This document shows positions 12,363-23,759 of a stretch of DNA of 64,000 nt, piece by piece. Position 1 is the first letter of the stretch. Every line of letters begins with the position of its first letter. Source of the DNA: Harmonia axyridis. Lineage: Eukaryota; Arthropoda; Insecta; Coleoptera; Coccinellidae. Below the pieces are notes generated by a model that saw nothing but the letters and a program-made list of their open reading frames with translations, searched no databases and was not told the DNA's origin. Both the position numbers and the translations under genes were made by a program. The stretch spans positions 19,158,001 through 19,222,000 of the forward strand of contig NC_059503.1 in NCBI RefSeq assembly GCF_914767665.1, read 5' to 3'.

Positions 12363-12434
12363 TTCTCGGTAGCTCATCGGTTAGAGGCTGGACTAGTGAT
12401 CCAGGTGTTGCGGGTTTGATTCCCGCTCGAGGAG
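12363..12434 (+). tRNA. tRNA-Thr(AGT)-like cloverleaf (gene, pseudogene or SINE head)
   Basis: A 72-nt cloverleaf can be drawn. The 7-bp acceptor stem (TTCTCGG with TCGAGGA) includes two G-T pairs. The A box TAGCTCATCGG begins at 12370. The anticodon stem CTGGA/TCCAG is perfect, with loop CTAGTGA giving anticodon AGT. The T stem GCGGG/CCCGC is perfect, with B box GGTTTGATTCC. The discriminator is G. TTTTT begins at 12439. Against a functional gene, the D stem has a G10-G25 mismatch, the T loop reads TTTGATT rather than TTCGATT, and the 3' CCA-side context is not that of a typical insect tRNA-Thr. A tRNA-derived SINE head or tRNA pseudogene is equally possible. Confidence 0.5.
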
Positions 12435-12438
12435 GTAC

Positions 12439-12443
12439 TTTTT
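12439..12443 (+). terminator. Possible RNA polymerase III terminator
   Basis: A run of five T residues starts 4 nt after the discriminator base of the tRNA-like sequence, which fits Pol III termination. Such runs are also frequent by chance in this AT-rich DNA. Confidence 0.35.
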
Positions 12444-14020
12444 CTGGAATTAAAAATTGTTTGTCATCCCAATATATAATACATATTCTATCGGATATTT
12501 TTACACGATGAATCATTATTTCAAATTAATAATTTTTGTTTTATATCATCGTGATGAAGAATAATTTATAAGTAAAATATAAATAAGTTATGAAAAATAG
12601 TTACTAGTTTGAAGTGTTATATTATTTCTGTAATAAACACCTAGCTGAGAAGAATTATAGGACACAACGAAATTTGTCTTTGTCGACCTTTCGGAGAACC
12701 GAGACAAGCGAATTGTGCTGAAACATTTTTCGCCCACAAAAATAATTAATCAATCGAAAAAGAATTAGTTGAAGTTATGCTACTAAGAAAAAGAACTAAC
12801 ATTATGTCATTTATGTTACTCGAAAACGTTTATGACAAGTTTTGACAAATTTTACGAGTTCCGCAATGGCCTGAGACACCGAACCTAATATAAAAACCGC
12901 TATATAACAGACTAATGAGACTTATAAAGCAATTAGGGGTCTGGAACTAATTCAATACATCTTCTAACTTTTAATAACAATTCGGAAAGGAACTATACAC
13001 AGAACGCTGAAAAATACACGTCATACTTGTTGCAGCAGTTGGCAGCTTGGTGAATTATGATTTTATATCTCGAAAAATTATGGGAATGATAAAATGAATT
13101 TTTCCCGTTCTGAAAATGCTTGTTGAACGATGTTTCTATGTTATATGACAGTTTTGGTATTGCCCCAATAATGAAAACTTTGTGTAAGAATCTATCTGAT
13201 AAAACTTTTATACTTTACAGTATGCATAAACATGCTTTTGAACTTTTTAATTTCGAATATTCATATTGCAATTATAACAATTGTAACATTATGTTTCGTT
13301 CTACCATGACTTCTTCAGGTGAGTAGAACAGTACCCAGTACCGAATACTAACATGGAGAAAGTCAAGGCATGACGAAACGATTTTCATGGTAATAAAAAT
13401 TGAGAAATTGTCTATATTTGACTCAGAATGATCTTTTCACGAGTCACTTCTTAAATGTGTGTGAGATTTTATAAATGAAATAAAGTTTTATCATTTATCA
13501 ACGAATAATTAATTCAATGAAGTTCAGTTGATTTAAAAAATGAAACAATTTTTTGAAAGATAAAGTGGTGTAGATTTTCAATAAGAAAAGGATAATCAAA
13601 TCTACGCCACTAAATAATTTTGGCAGGAGACACTTACCTAATTCGAAACATTGCATTATCAAAACTTCAATACCTAACAATCGAAACAATGATTGTAATG
13701 ACACTAGAGTGTATAGTAAAAAACTGTTTTTTTTTTCAACTTCAAAACCTTGTTTCTCGAAAAACGAGGCTTGTTAGGATATATGTTTATAGCAATTTCT
13801 TTTTCATGAAAAAATTAAAATTTATCTGGACTACCCTGTATTCTCAGAAACGTCTCAAAACTCCAGAAGAGGATGATTGAGGGGTTCATTTCAGTCCACT
13901 ACAGATTGGTATCGACACCGAGGTGGTGTTTTATGTCTTCGCTGAAAAGAAAGCTGAAAAACTAAATTTGATTTTGTAATAAAATGTATATTTCTGTAAT
14001 GGCTCACTTATTATAACATA
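12444..14020. other. Non-coding stretch
   Basis: No supported gene. At 13560-13615 the strings GTGGTGTAGATTT and AAATCTACGCCAC form an imperfect inverted repeat about 25 nt apart. Short open frames here have no recognisable character. Confidence 0.4.
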
Positions 14021-14022
14021 TA

Positions 14023-14734
14023 CAGGGTGAGTCAAAAATGTGTACCGAGCTTTCTGGGGTTGTATTACATTGCAAAATAAGTATAGTTTGATGAATACAC
14101 TTATGACCCAAAATGCATATTAAGGGAGATATATCCTTCCAAAGTTAATGAGATTTAAACAATTTCTCCCAATAACTTCCAACGGTTAATGCAACCACAT
14201 TGAAATTGTATGTTGTTAAATTCTATTTCTTATTACACTCCCACATTTCTAGTATTGTTTGTATAAGGTTGTTTTTAGAGGGTGAGACACGATTTCTGTG
14301 GGACAACTTGGTTATCAATGAATGAATCATCTGAAGTCACGTGACTATAAAAACTCAAATATCTCGAACACGGTTCAATTTTTTGTATTTGAATAGGAGT
14401 ACATTTTCATGTAATTTTTTTGCTCCATCAAATACTTTAAATTTTTCATCAAAACGAACACAATTATCAAAACAATCTCTATAAACACCCCTTATAATAA
14501 TATCAAAAATGTAGAAGTGCAATAAAAAAATGTAATTCAACAACAAACAATGTGGCACGAAATTTCAATCTGGTGGCATTATCTGTTTAGAAGTAATGCA
14601 GTGAATTTTTTCAAAATTTTATCAAGGATATATCTCCCTTAATATGCATTTTGGGTCAAAATTTTATTCATCAAACTATACTTATTTTTTAATGTACCCC
14701 CAGACAGCTCGTTACACGTTTTTGACTCACCCTG
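14023..14734. mobile_element. Non-autonomous inverted-repeat element (CAGGGTGAGTC ends)
   Basis: The element starts CAGGGTGAGTCAAAAA and ends TTTTTGACTCACCCTG, flanked on both sides by TA, the target duplication of the Tc1/mariner superfamily. Similarity between the ends extends about 110 bp inward (for example AATGCATATTAAGGGAGATA against TATCTCCCTTAATATGCATT). The interior has no transposase. A 67-codon minus-strand frame (14355-14558) is not recognisable. Class is inferred from the TA flanks and ends. Confidence 0.85.
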
Positions 14735-14739
14735 TATAA

Positions 14740-15400
14740 TAGATTATTAGCAGCCTTATTTTTCATAATTTTTTTTTCCTTCAAAAAATTAGACATTGGT
14801 GTATTATTCTACCCAACCGACCTCTTCTGTATTTTGATTCTAGGTACGGATTTGCACTGTTCGACTTTTCATAAGGTAGGTAGTGCCTCAACGAGGAATT
14901 CCCTTGCATAAAGAAAAATTCTCTCGTCGTGTCGAAAAATTTGAGAAGTTTGCTCCTCTCACGAGTACTTAATAGAATTCAGGAAAGGGATTTATTCATT
15001 CACTCATATCTCATCTGAACCGGAAAACTCCAGAATTGATGGATTTAACTCGTTCCCATGCCGCGGTGGCGTTGATTTATCACATCGAACAAAAGTAGAG
15101 AGAAAACATCCAAGGGTTTTCGAACTCATAAAAGTGTAAATTCGAAATTATTGTAGTAGAAGAGGAACGTCGAGTCCGCAAATCCAATTTGATTGGAAGA
15201 TGCGAAATAACCGGATGGGGGACAGACAGCGTACGTACGACAGTCGGACGTTAATGTGAAGTCATTTTGCAGTCCCGGACTCCTCTGGGAGCCGCTTTTC
15301 GGGAGTATGCATCATTCGTTTCCGTCGGTTTTTCTGATTCGCCTTTCCGAGCCAGAATCCTTCCGCGTCAGGCGAAGGTAGGATATATTGAATAACGAAA
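14740..15400. promoter_or_regulatory. GC-richer unique segment, candidate regulatory or exonic DNA
   Basis: The stretch at about 15000-15380 is compositionally unlike its surroundings and is not repeated in the window. It contains a possible internal exon: an acceptor-like TTTTGCAG ending at 15273, 103 open bases, then AAG/GTAGGA at 15377. Its translation in two frames is open but not recognisable. It lies directly before the tandem array. Either a conserved non-coding element or a 5' exon would fit, and neither is proven. Confidence 0.2.
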
Positions 15401-15817
15401 ATCAAATTTTCCTTTATTAGATTGCGAAAATATGTCACTGATGCGAGAAATCGCATTCGGACCTAACTTCAACAGTTCCTGGTTTGAAATTATTACCTGC
15501 CGTGGAAAAGGGGAACAAATCATAAATTTCCCCGGGTTGTTTTCGGGAGAACAATTTCTCCTTTTCACACTTCATCCTTTTGTATATTATACAGATAACA
15601 TATACCGAACAATCAGTTTCTACTAGGAACTATGAGAATAACAAAATATGGCAATTTTCTTGTCATGACTATGTTGATGAAATACATACATAGAAAAGTC
15701 ATATCTATGAATATTAGCTTGGCCTTATGCATTGAAACATCTTCCATTATTTCGTCACAGTTGTGCGTGTTCAGCCAACAAAAAAAGTTACAACAGCATC
15801 CACGAGCTCAAGAATTT

Positions 15818-16214
15818 CTATGCAATAAGATGCCAGCTATTTCGTTAGTTCGTCATCTTGGGTTGAGTTACGCGGTACTGATGATCCCTAATAAGGGTGA
15901 AACCGGTATATCGCTACTCTCCCTTGATGACATACATTCTCCATGGTTTACTTTCGATTATGATTCCTATGAAATAGCGTGGAAATCTTGTATTCGACAA
16001 TGGTTAAGTTGATGTCATTTTTGTTGATACATTAACCAGATAGATAATTAATATCGTATGATATTACACTTGGAAATCGTACTTCTTTTTGTATTTTCAT
16101 CATTCATTACCAAGTGCAGGTGTTACCCAATTATATATATTTTTTTTCTTTTCACTTGAAGGCATCGACTGCTATGGTCATTAGCCTTGAGGAGATCATA
16201 TTATTTATTTTATT
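15818..16214 (+). mobile_element. 397-bp insertion in array unit 1, unclassified
   Basis: Comparison with units 2-4 shows the core interrupted after GAGCTCAAGAATTT and resuming at CAACTAAGACAACTC. The inserted DNA contains CTGATGA (15878-15884), a short hairpin, then GAAAC (15899-15903), resembling the conserved core of hammerhead ribozymes. It also makes the frame at 15632-16012 open for 126 codons by fusion with the array, which is not evidence of a gene. No transposase or target duplication was found. A retroelement 3' end is possible. Confidence 0.55.
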
Positions 16215-16434
16215 CAACTAAGACAACTCAAATGATTTCGGGATGATCAGTAGTTTTAAGTAGATGAGACTGCTTCAGTACTTCAATTTCTCCATCATAT
16301 TTCTATATACTATGTGTCTATTGAAAAAAAATTATCTTAATTGACACAAAATATGCAAAATATTTCTGGAAATCTATTCAACTTGGTGATAACAATGTTA
16401 GACTTTTTAGTTCGGTACCTATATTCTAAGATTT

Positions 16435-16688
16435 TTGGCAAAGCTTTCTCGAGCCAATTGACGTAGAAGCGCCCTCTCTCTAGGGTAGGGATTTCGTATT
16501 TCGTCCCGAGATCACTGTTGAACTCATCAGTTGGGCTATCCAGGGATCTCTGCCCAAAACACAACCTTTAGCACCATTGTGGAGAGATGACTGAACAAAT
16601 ACGAGGATTTCAAATAAACTCACCGATGCCTCGCGAGAGCATGACGTGAAGTCAGCAATGCCACCTCTCGGGCATACTGAGTCACTAC
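16435..16688. repeat. 255-bp dispersed repeat, copy in array (1)
   Basis: It begins TTGGCAAAGCTTTCTCG and ends GAGTCACTAC. Homologous copies lie at 17852-18100, 19270-19526 and, outside the array, at 63411-63666. The array junction at about 20395 lacks it, which exposes a clean empty site. Minus-strand frames run through it but are not conserved in phase between copies. Confidence 0.75.
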
Positions 16689-17018
16689 AGATTAATATTT
16701 GTATAAATTCAAAGTAGAGAGAAAGAACAACGACAGTCAGATTTTCCTCCATTAGATTGCGATAATGTGTCACTAGTAAGAGAAATCGCATTCGGACCTA
16801 ACTTCAACAGTTCCTGGTTTGAAATTATTACCTTCCGTGAAAAAGCGGAACAAATCATAAATTTCCTCGGGTTGTTTTCGGGAGAACAATTTCTCGTTTT
16901 CACACTTCATCCTTTTGTATATTATACAGATAACATATACCGAACAATCAGTTTCATCTTGAAACTACGAGAACAGAATATGGCAATTTTGTTGTCATGA
17001 CTATGCTGATATAATACA

Positions 17019-17494
17019 TGTGGGATCCGAATTCTTAACACCCGACTGAATGATACGCTACTTACCTGACGATACGAAAACTACGCGATCGATCCTAAAA
17101 CGGTGGACCATGCAGTTTTTATCGATATAGGGAGACGTAAGGGGAAGAGGTACTTGAGACTTAAGACTGAGACTGGAGTACGATACAGACGAACGAGGGT
17201 GGCATTAGAGAATAGACGGACATAGTTAGTATTCGACGTTAGAGAATAGACGGACATAGTAAGAATCCGACGTGATAGACGCATATGATTCGAAGTAAAA
17301 TATATTAGACGCAGCTAGTTAGGTAATTCGACGTTAGATATAGATGGATCTACTCGAATAATCAGACAATAGACTTAAGTTCAGTGGCTGTATATTCAAT
17401 TGAAGTTGAATTGTACATAGTGTAAATAAACAATAGTCAAGTTCCGGCGGCATTTTTATATAAACCAGTAGTGGTACGATATAAAAACCCTACA
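17019..17494 (+). mobile_element. Solo LTR of a retrotransposon, copy 1
   Basis: This 476-bp sequence begins TGTGGGATCC and ends CCCTACA, giving canonical TG...CA ends with inverted TGT(A)GGG termini. It is flanked by TACA at 17015-17018 and 17495-17498, a 4-bp target duplication. An AATAAA signal at 17425-17430 sets plus orientation. The interior is rich in GACG words and carries a degenerate tandem motif (GAGAATAGACGGACATAG, twice). Units 1 and 4 show the uninterrupted site. No internal retroviral genes remain. A 4-bp duplication fits Gypsy-type elements, but the class is inferred. Confidence 0.8.
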
Positions 17495-17851
17495 TACATA
17501 CAAAAGTCATATCTATGAATATTAGCTTGGCCTTATGCATTGAAACATCTTTCATTGGATCGTCACAGTTTTGCGTGTTCAGCCAACAAAAAAAGTTACA
17601 ACAGCATCCAGAGCTCAAAAATTTTATCTCCAACTTTGACAACTCAAATGATTTCGGGATGATCAGTTTTAAGCAGATGAAACTACTTCAGTACTTCAAT
17701 TTCTCCATGATATTTCTTTATATTATGTATTTCTTGAAAAAAAAAAATTAATCTTGATTGACACAAAATATTCATAATATTTCTGGAAATCTATTTAACT
17801 TGGTGATAAAAATGTTAGACCTTTTATTTCGGTACCTATATTCTGCGGTTT

Positions 17852-18100
17852 TTGGCAAAGCTTTCTCGAGCCAATTGATGTAGGTGCGCCCTCTCTCTAG
17901 GGATCACGGTATTTCGTCCCGAGATCACTGTTGAACTCATCAGTTGGGCTATCCAGGGATCTCTGCCCAAAACACACCCTTTTGTACCATTGTGGCGTGA
18001 TGACTGAACAAATAGAGGATTTCATATAAACTCACCGATGCCTCGCGAGAGCATGACGTGAAGTCAGCAATGCCACCTCTCGGGCATACAGAGTCACTAC
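17852..18100. repeat. 255-bp dispersed repeat, copy in array (2)
   Basis: Homologous to 16435-16688 with scattered substitutions and small deletions. Same orientation and same position in the core. Confidence 0.75.
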
Positions 18101-18430
18101 AGATTAATACCTGTATAAATTCAAAGTAGAGAGAAAGAACAACGACAGTCAGATTTTCCTTCATTAGATTGCGATTATGTGTCACTAGTAAGAGAAATCG
18201 CATTCGGACCTAACTTCAACAGTTCCTGGTTTGAAATTATTACCTTCCGTGAAAAAGCGGAACAAATCATAAATTTCCCCGGGTTGTTTTCGGGAGAACA
18301 ATTTCTCCTTTTCACACTTCATCCTTTTGTATATTATACAGGTAACATATACCGAACAATCAGTTTCATCTTGAAACTACGAGAACAGAATATGGCAATT
18401 TTGTTGTCATGACTATGCTGATATAATACA

Positions 18431-18912
18431 TGTGGGATCCGAATTCTTAACACCCGACTGAATGATACGCTACTTACTTGACGATACGAAAACTACGCGA
18501 TCGATCCTAAAACGGTGGACCATGCAGTTTTTATCGATATAGGGAGACGTAAGGGGAAGAGGTACTTGAGACTTAAGACTGAGACTGGAGTACGATACAG
18601 ACGAACGAGGGTGGCATTCGACGTTAGAGAATAGACGGACATAGTTAGTATTCGACGTTAGAGAATAGACGGACATAGTAAGAATCCGACGTGATGGACG
18701 CATATGATTAGAAGTAAAATATATTAGACGCAGCTAGTTAGATAATTCGACGTTAGATATAGATGGATATACTCGAATAATCAGACAATAGACTAAAGTT
18801 CAGTGGCTGTATATTCAATTGAAGTTGAATTGTACATAGTGTAAATAAACAATAGTCAAGTTCCGGCGGCATTTTGATATAAACCACTAGACAACGATAT
18901 AAAAACCCTACA
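18431..18912 (+). mobile_element. Solo LTR of a retrotransposon, copy 2 (duplicated with the array unit)
   Basis: Nearly identical to 17019-17494 (482 bp), at the same site of the next unit, with the same TACA flanks at 18427-18430 and 18913-18916. It has a few extra bases (TCGACGT) before the first GAGAATAGACGGACATAG motif. The shared site shows that the LTR inserted once and was then copied by unit duplication. Confidence 0.8.
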
Positions 18913-19269
18913 TACATACAAAAGTCATATCTATGAATATTAGCTTGGCCTTATGCATTGAAACATCTTTCATTGGATCGTCACAGTTTTGCGTGTTCAG
19001 CCAACAAAAAAAGTTACAACAGCATCCACGAGCTCAAAAATTTCATCTCCAACTATGACAACTCAAATGATTTCGGGATGATCAGTTTTAAGCAGATGAA
19101 ACTACTTCAGTACTTCAATTTCTCCATGATATTTCTTTATATTATGTATTTCTTGAAAAAAAAAATTAATCTTGATTGAAACAAAATATGCATAACATTT
19201 CTGGAAATCTATTTAACTTGGTGATCAAAATGCTAAAACTTTTATTTCGATACTTACATTCTGAGGTTT

Positions 19270-19526
19270 TTGGCAAAGCTTTCTCGTGCCAATTGACGTA
19301 GGTGCACCCTCTCTCTAGGGATCATGGTATTTCGTCCCGACATCATTGTTAAACTCATCAGTTGGGCTATCCAGGAATCTATGCCCAAAACACACCCGTT
19401 TGCACCATTGTGGAGAGATGACTGAACAAATACGAGGATTTCAAATAAAGTCACCGATGCCTCGCTAGAGCATGACGTGAACTGTGAAGTCAGCAATGCC
19501 ACTTCTCGGGCATACGGAGTCACTAC
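19270..19526. repeat. 255-bp dispersed repeat, copy in array (3)
   Basis: Homologous to 16435-16688. It contains a small local duplication (GTGAACTGTGAAGTCAGC) not present in the other copies. Confidence 0.7.
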
Positions 19527-20450
19527 AGATTAATACTTGTATAAATTCAAAGTAGAGGAAAGAACAACGACAGTCAGATTTTCCTCCATTAGATTGCGAA
19601 AATATGTCACTGATGCGAGAAATCGCATTCGGACCTAACTTCAACAGTTCCTGCTTTGAAATTATTACCTGTCGTGGAAAAGGGAAACAAATCATAAATT
19701 TCCTCGGGTTGTTTTCGGGAGAACAATTTCTCCTTTTCACACATCATCCTTTTGTATATTATACAGGTAACATATACCGAACAATCAGTTTCTACTTGAA
19801 ACTATGAAAACAACAGATATGGCAATTTTGTTGTCATCATGACTATGCTGATATAATACATACATAAAAATGTCGTATGTGTATGGAAATGAATGTGTTC
19901 ATTGCCTTTATGCATTTGAACATCTTTCATTTGATCGTCACAGTTGTGCAAGTAGAGTGTCTTTTTGCAAAAAATTAACAATATTTCATCCAACAGAAAC
20001 AGGTAAAAAACATTTCGTCTCCAACTATTTAAAATGATTTCGGAATTCATCAGTCTTATGCAGAAGAGAAAGCCACCAAATCATTGAATTGCATTAAAAT
20101 TGATGGAACGCTTCAGTACTTTTCTCCACGATGTTTCTCTTTTTACTATGTGTTTCTATAAAAAATCTTGATTAAATTATAGCAACCGTATCAATATTCC
20201 GACATTTATACATATTTCTCTGCATTTAGTAGACAATCGAATTTTGAACGCAAGTCTTGCAACATAAGTATAAATTTGATGGATCACCCAACCTATCGAT
20301 GTAACACAAAATAATTATAATACTTTCGAAAATCTATTCAACTACCTTTTGAAAATCTGAGACCTTTTATTTCGATTTTGAAGTATTTATATTCTGAAAT
20401 TAACACTTATATAAATTCAAAGTGGTAAGGAAGAACATTGAACGACAGTC

Positions 20451-22110
20451 AAATTTTCCTCTCTAAGATTGCGAAAATTGTGATTTGTCACAATTGTTGT
20501 GTAATGAACACAAGAAAAAAAATTATCCAATTTGGTCGTTTCAACGTGATGCTCCTACCAAATATCCATAGGTCCTCTTTCTTATATATATTTAAATATT
20601 ATATGACATTATTGCAGTACTGCAGTATGAAAGAACTGTTCAATCAACAACGACTTCTAGAATCACAAAATGTAATATCCTTTACGCATTGCAGTGCTCC
20701 TCTTAAAGATCCAAAAAACATTTCCGTAGATAAAAATTCCAAGCAAATATGCGAAATTCGATATTCCATATTTAAATATTCATGGGAATGTTTCATTTCA
20801 GAGGTCCGCTAGCAAATTTGTTTCCACGAAAACTCCATAACCTCAGTCTGATACCTGCTTGTTAATTCAGAACTTGAGGGTTCAGTTAATATTCGGTAAC
20901 AGAAAACTTTCACCAACCAAATAAACACAACTCTACTTTGTTCCAAACGTTATTTTGAATAAACAGTATTGATAACAACGCCCACGACAGAATATCTGGC
21001 TGTTGAATTTTGAAATCAATATCGAACTTAGGATCAAATGTCCGAAGTGCAGTTCAATCTCAGAATACTTGGATCTTGTCGGTAATACCTGCAGAATATT
21101 AATTAAATTCTTGCAATCATATGTTTAAGGATAATTAGTTTCAATTTCAATATTATTTTATCTTGGATGAATCTTACAATATATCGGAGAGTGACATAAA
21201 TTTTTTATGTAGCTGTAAATTTAATTTTTCGTATTTCTTCTGAAAATCTGGTGTAGAAGGGTCAGCAACCGCCATAGCTCGAGGAAGTCTACCGAACTAT
21301 CGTCTATATCAAATTGAATACTGAATCATTCAAGCGAAAAGAGGAAAGCAAACAAGATTTAGATAACTTTGAATTGGCTTCGGTCTATACTAATATTTTA
21401 TTGTTTGGAGAGTACGGAGAAAATCTTGTTTTTCTCAGAAAATGTTTTGATACATAATACGACTTGGTGAATTATCAGGACGATGTCGTCAATTGGAAAT
21501 TTGAAAATAATGAACGTGGTATTCATATTCTGAAATATCTAGGTATAGGCAAAATTTTTTTTTATATCCTACATCCCTTGGCTTCCTTAAGGTTTCTCAG
21601 ACATAAAAGCTGATGCGAGTAGAGAGTTTTTCTCATCATGTTTTGATGTATCTGTATTATAAGATTGGTAATTTTATAAATTGCAAGTAGTAGGAAAAAC
21701 ACTGATCGTTGAAGGAAATTGTTACTAATCAATGTTCTGTAGAGTTCTACATCGTAATATTTTCGGAATCTATACTAATAATGTGTTTTATGGAGCAGTT
21801 TTGTTGTGAATAGTCTCAATAACCTATGAATCAATTTCAAAACTCCTTTCAAAGATACAGTATCGCTGAGTAATATAGGCCAAGTTAAATCCCGATATTT
21901 CCAAGCGATCAGGACCTACGTGAGTTCAAATGAAATAAGTCGGCGAAACAAAGTATTTGCGAATTGAAAGGTGATTTTGCAGCATTATTAAGAAGCAAGC
22001 GTTTGAATCTCCACTAATAAAATTCACATCATCGTAAACGTATATTCATAAAGATGAACTTTGTCTCTCAGAGTTTTTTAATTGAACGCATACTTTAAGA
22101 GATGTGGAAT
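20451..22110. other. Non-coding stretch after the array
   Basis: The array decays into unique AT-rich DNA. The 124-codon plus-strand frame at 20438-20812 starts within the last partial unit and has no recognisable domain. Nothing else is supported. Confidence 0.4.
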
Positions 22111-22521
22111 AATAGTTATTTATAGTACAAGGGCAGAAGGCATTGGTATTCCACGAGTTCAAAATTCAAAAACGAGCCACGAAGTGGCGAGTTTTGGAAT
22201 GAACGAGTGGTAGAATGAGCCTTCTGTACGAGTATTATACATTATTTTCTCTAATTCATTGCATTTTCATTGAAATTAATGAAATATTTCCATAAATATA
22301 ATTTAGTGATTTTTGTATTGAAAAATGTTGGTTGGCAGAACTGATTTCTTCAAGGCAAATTGATGAATAATTGACAGATAAAGCCGTAGCGGAAAGTTCG
22401 GAGTGCCAACATAGAATAATAAAATATAACCATGAAAACTGTGCGTTTCTGATATATTCTCGCACGATTTTGTTCTACAAGATGTGGAAGAATGAACGGA
22501 ATAACCACAGAATTGGAGAAA
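22111..22521 (-). repeat. 411-bp dispersed repeat, copy 1 (inverted partner at 42892-43302)
   Basis: The reverse complement matches 42892-43302 along its full 411 bp with scattered substitutions. It includes the imperfect palindrome GAGCCACGAAGTGGCGAG and a stretch read as HSELSATALSVN in both copies. Similar open frames in the two copies reflect copying, not a demonstrated gene. Ends are defined by loss of similarity. It is probably a transposable element of unknown class. Confidence 0.75.
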
Positions 22522-23758
22522 GACATTTCTATTGACATTGTCTACTACTATCATTGAAATGGGCGTGACGTGACCGCTGGTTAGTTTATAAATACCGAGT
22601 TACGCTCTCCGATTGACTGATTTCTTTTGACAATAATAGTTTTTTGTTGAATATCAGAATTAAACCTGTCATATCATCTTGCAAACGAGTTCAGGATTTC
22701 GGAATGAATTATAATGTGTAAAATAAGGAATTATTGAATTTTGTATATAAATAATAAATGTTGTTTGAAATAGTATAAAGGAGTTTATAGCATTTTATCC
22801 ATTAGCAATATATAGATACTTTTTTTCTTCATTCTTGAATTTCATCTAAGCGCAATGAAGTCATCTCATTTCTTCTGGTTTCACCACGCCATTGTGAAGC
22901 GGTCCATTGAAGATATCTTCCTTCTAAATCTTATCTATACGACAATTAGCCCCCAGCGGAATAGCTTTAACATAATGGGAAACGGACGTGAAGACATTAC
23001 AAGGATTCCATTTCTCCATCTCAGCCACGAAAATGTTACAGTAATCCTCTGTTAATGAATATATAAAACTCAAGAAAATTTTCCCTTAAACAAATAGATG
23101 CAAAGCATGTGAAAACATTGTGTTATAATGTAACGAGTGGAATTTAAAATTGTAGCTCAACTACCAACCAACAGTTGTATCACAGTATCGGAGTAAATTC
23201 AATTTCTCTCCTCAAGGTACGTGCAGCTCAGGAAAGAAGGAACCGATAAACGAATTTATTTCTAGCTTTTCAATTAATTGCACTTCATCCAACTACTTCA
23301 GTGGGAGGAAAGAAGGAGAATAACGGCAGGAAATTTCAGTGTTCAAATTCTTCTACGAAATAAAACTTCGAGAGGAAATTCCTCCCTGGAGAAAATGCCT
23401 ATTGTAAAACAAATGTATTCGAAGTGATTCAATTCAGTGTTCCATTAACTTCTATTTTCTGGCATCGAACGTGTCACAAGAGTTTCAGTTTTTCAGAGAT
23501 TACAGTTAATTGTCACGTTTCACCATTTAATCCGGGATTTCAGCTCTATAGAAAATAAATCGGATATTTCTGTCAGTTTCTGGTGAATCATGTGACACAG
23601 ATTTTTCGAATAGGGAACATGTACTTTATTCTCAAATGATTTATCATTTTGTATGAAGGCAAATTTGTTCGAATTCAATAATGCTTATAATTTAATGGAT
23701 TCGCTGCCAACCTGATGGAAACTCATTATAAATAAAACAGACAAATTGCTAAAATTAT
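22522..23758. other. Non-coding stretch with a GC-richer patch
   Basis: No gene was supported. The patch at about 23200-23400, with purine-rich runs around GGGAGGAAAGAAGGAG, is compositionally distinct and unique here, and may be regulatory. The 66-codon frame at 22855-23055 is not recognisable. Confidence 0.35.
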
Positions 23759-23759
23759 A

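Larger units (their letters stand above)
15401..20450. repeat. Tandem array with a ~0.68-kb core, about five units, nested insertions
   Basis: Units start near 15401, 16735, 18147, 19572 and 20449 at the recurring (A)TTTTCCT...TTAGATTGCG. Removing recognisable insertions leaves a core of about 680 bp in units 1-3. Unit 4 retains an older, more diverged tail, and unit 5 only a start. Each of units 1-4 has a plus-strand frame of 64-77 codons beginning MSL(M/V)REIAFGPNFNSS (at 15432, 16767, 18179, 19604). Most differences between copies alter residues, so selection on a protein is not evident. TACAG/GTAACA at the end of this frame in units 3 and 4 resembles a splice donor, whereas units 1 and 2 have ATAACA. 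Confidence 0.85.

Noticed and set aside
15632..16012. 126-codon plus-strand frame.
   Set aside because: It fuses the tandem-array core to the 397-bp insertion and is not conserved in the other units, so it is a chance frame.
15432..19807. Repeated frame MSL(M/V)REIAFGPNFNSS in four array units as a gene family.
   Set aside because: Differences between copies are mainly residue-changing, including C/F, G/E and P/L. Frames end at different places and no homology is known, so conservation reflects recent duplication.
20438..20812. 124-codon plus-strand frame.
   Set aside because: It starts in array-derived sequence, has low-complexity composition and no recognisable motif.
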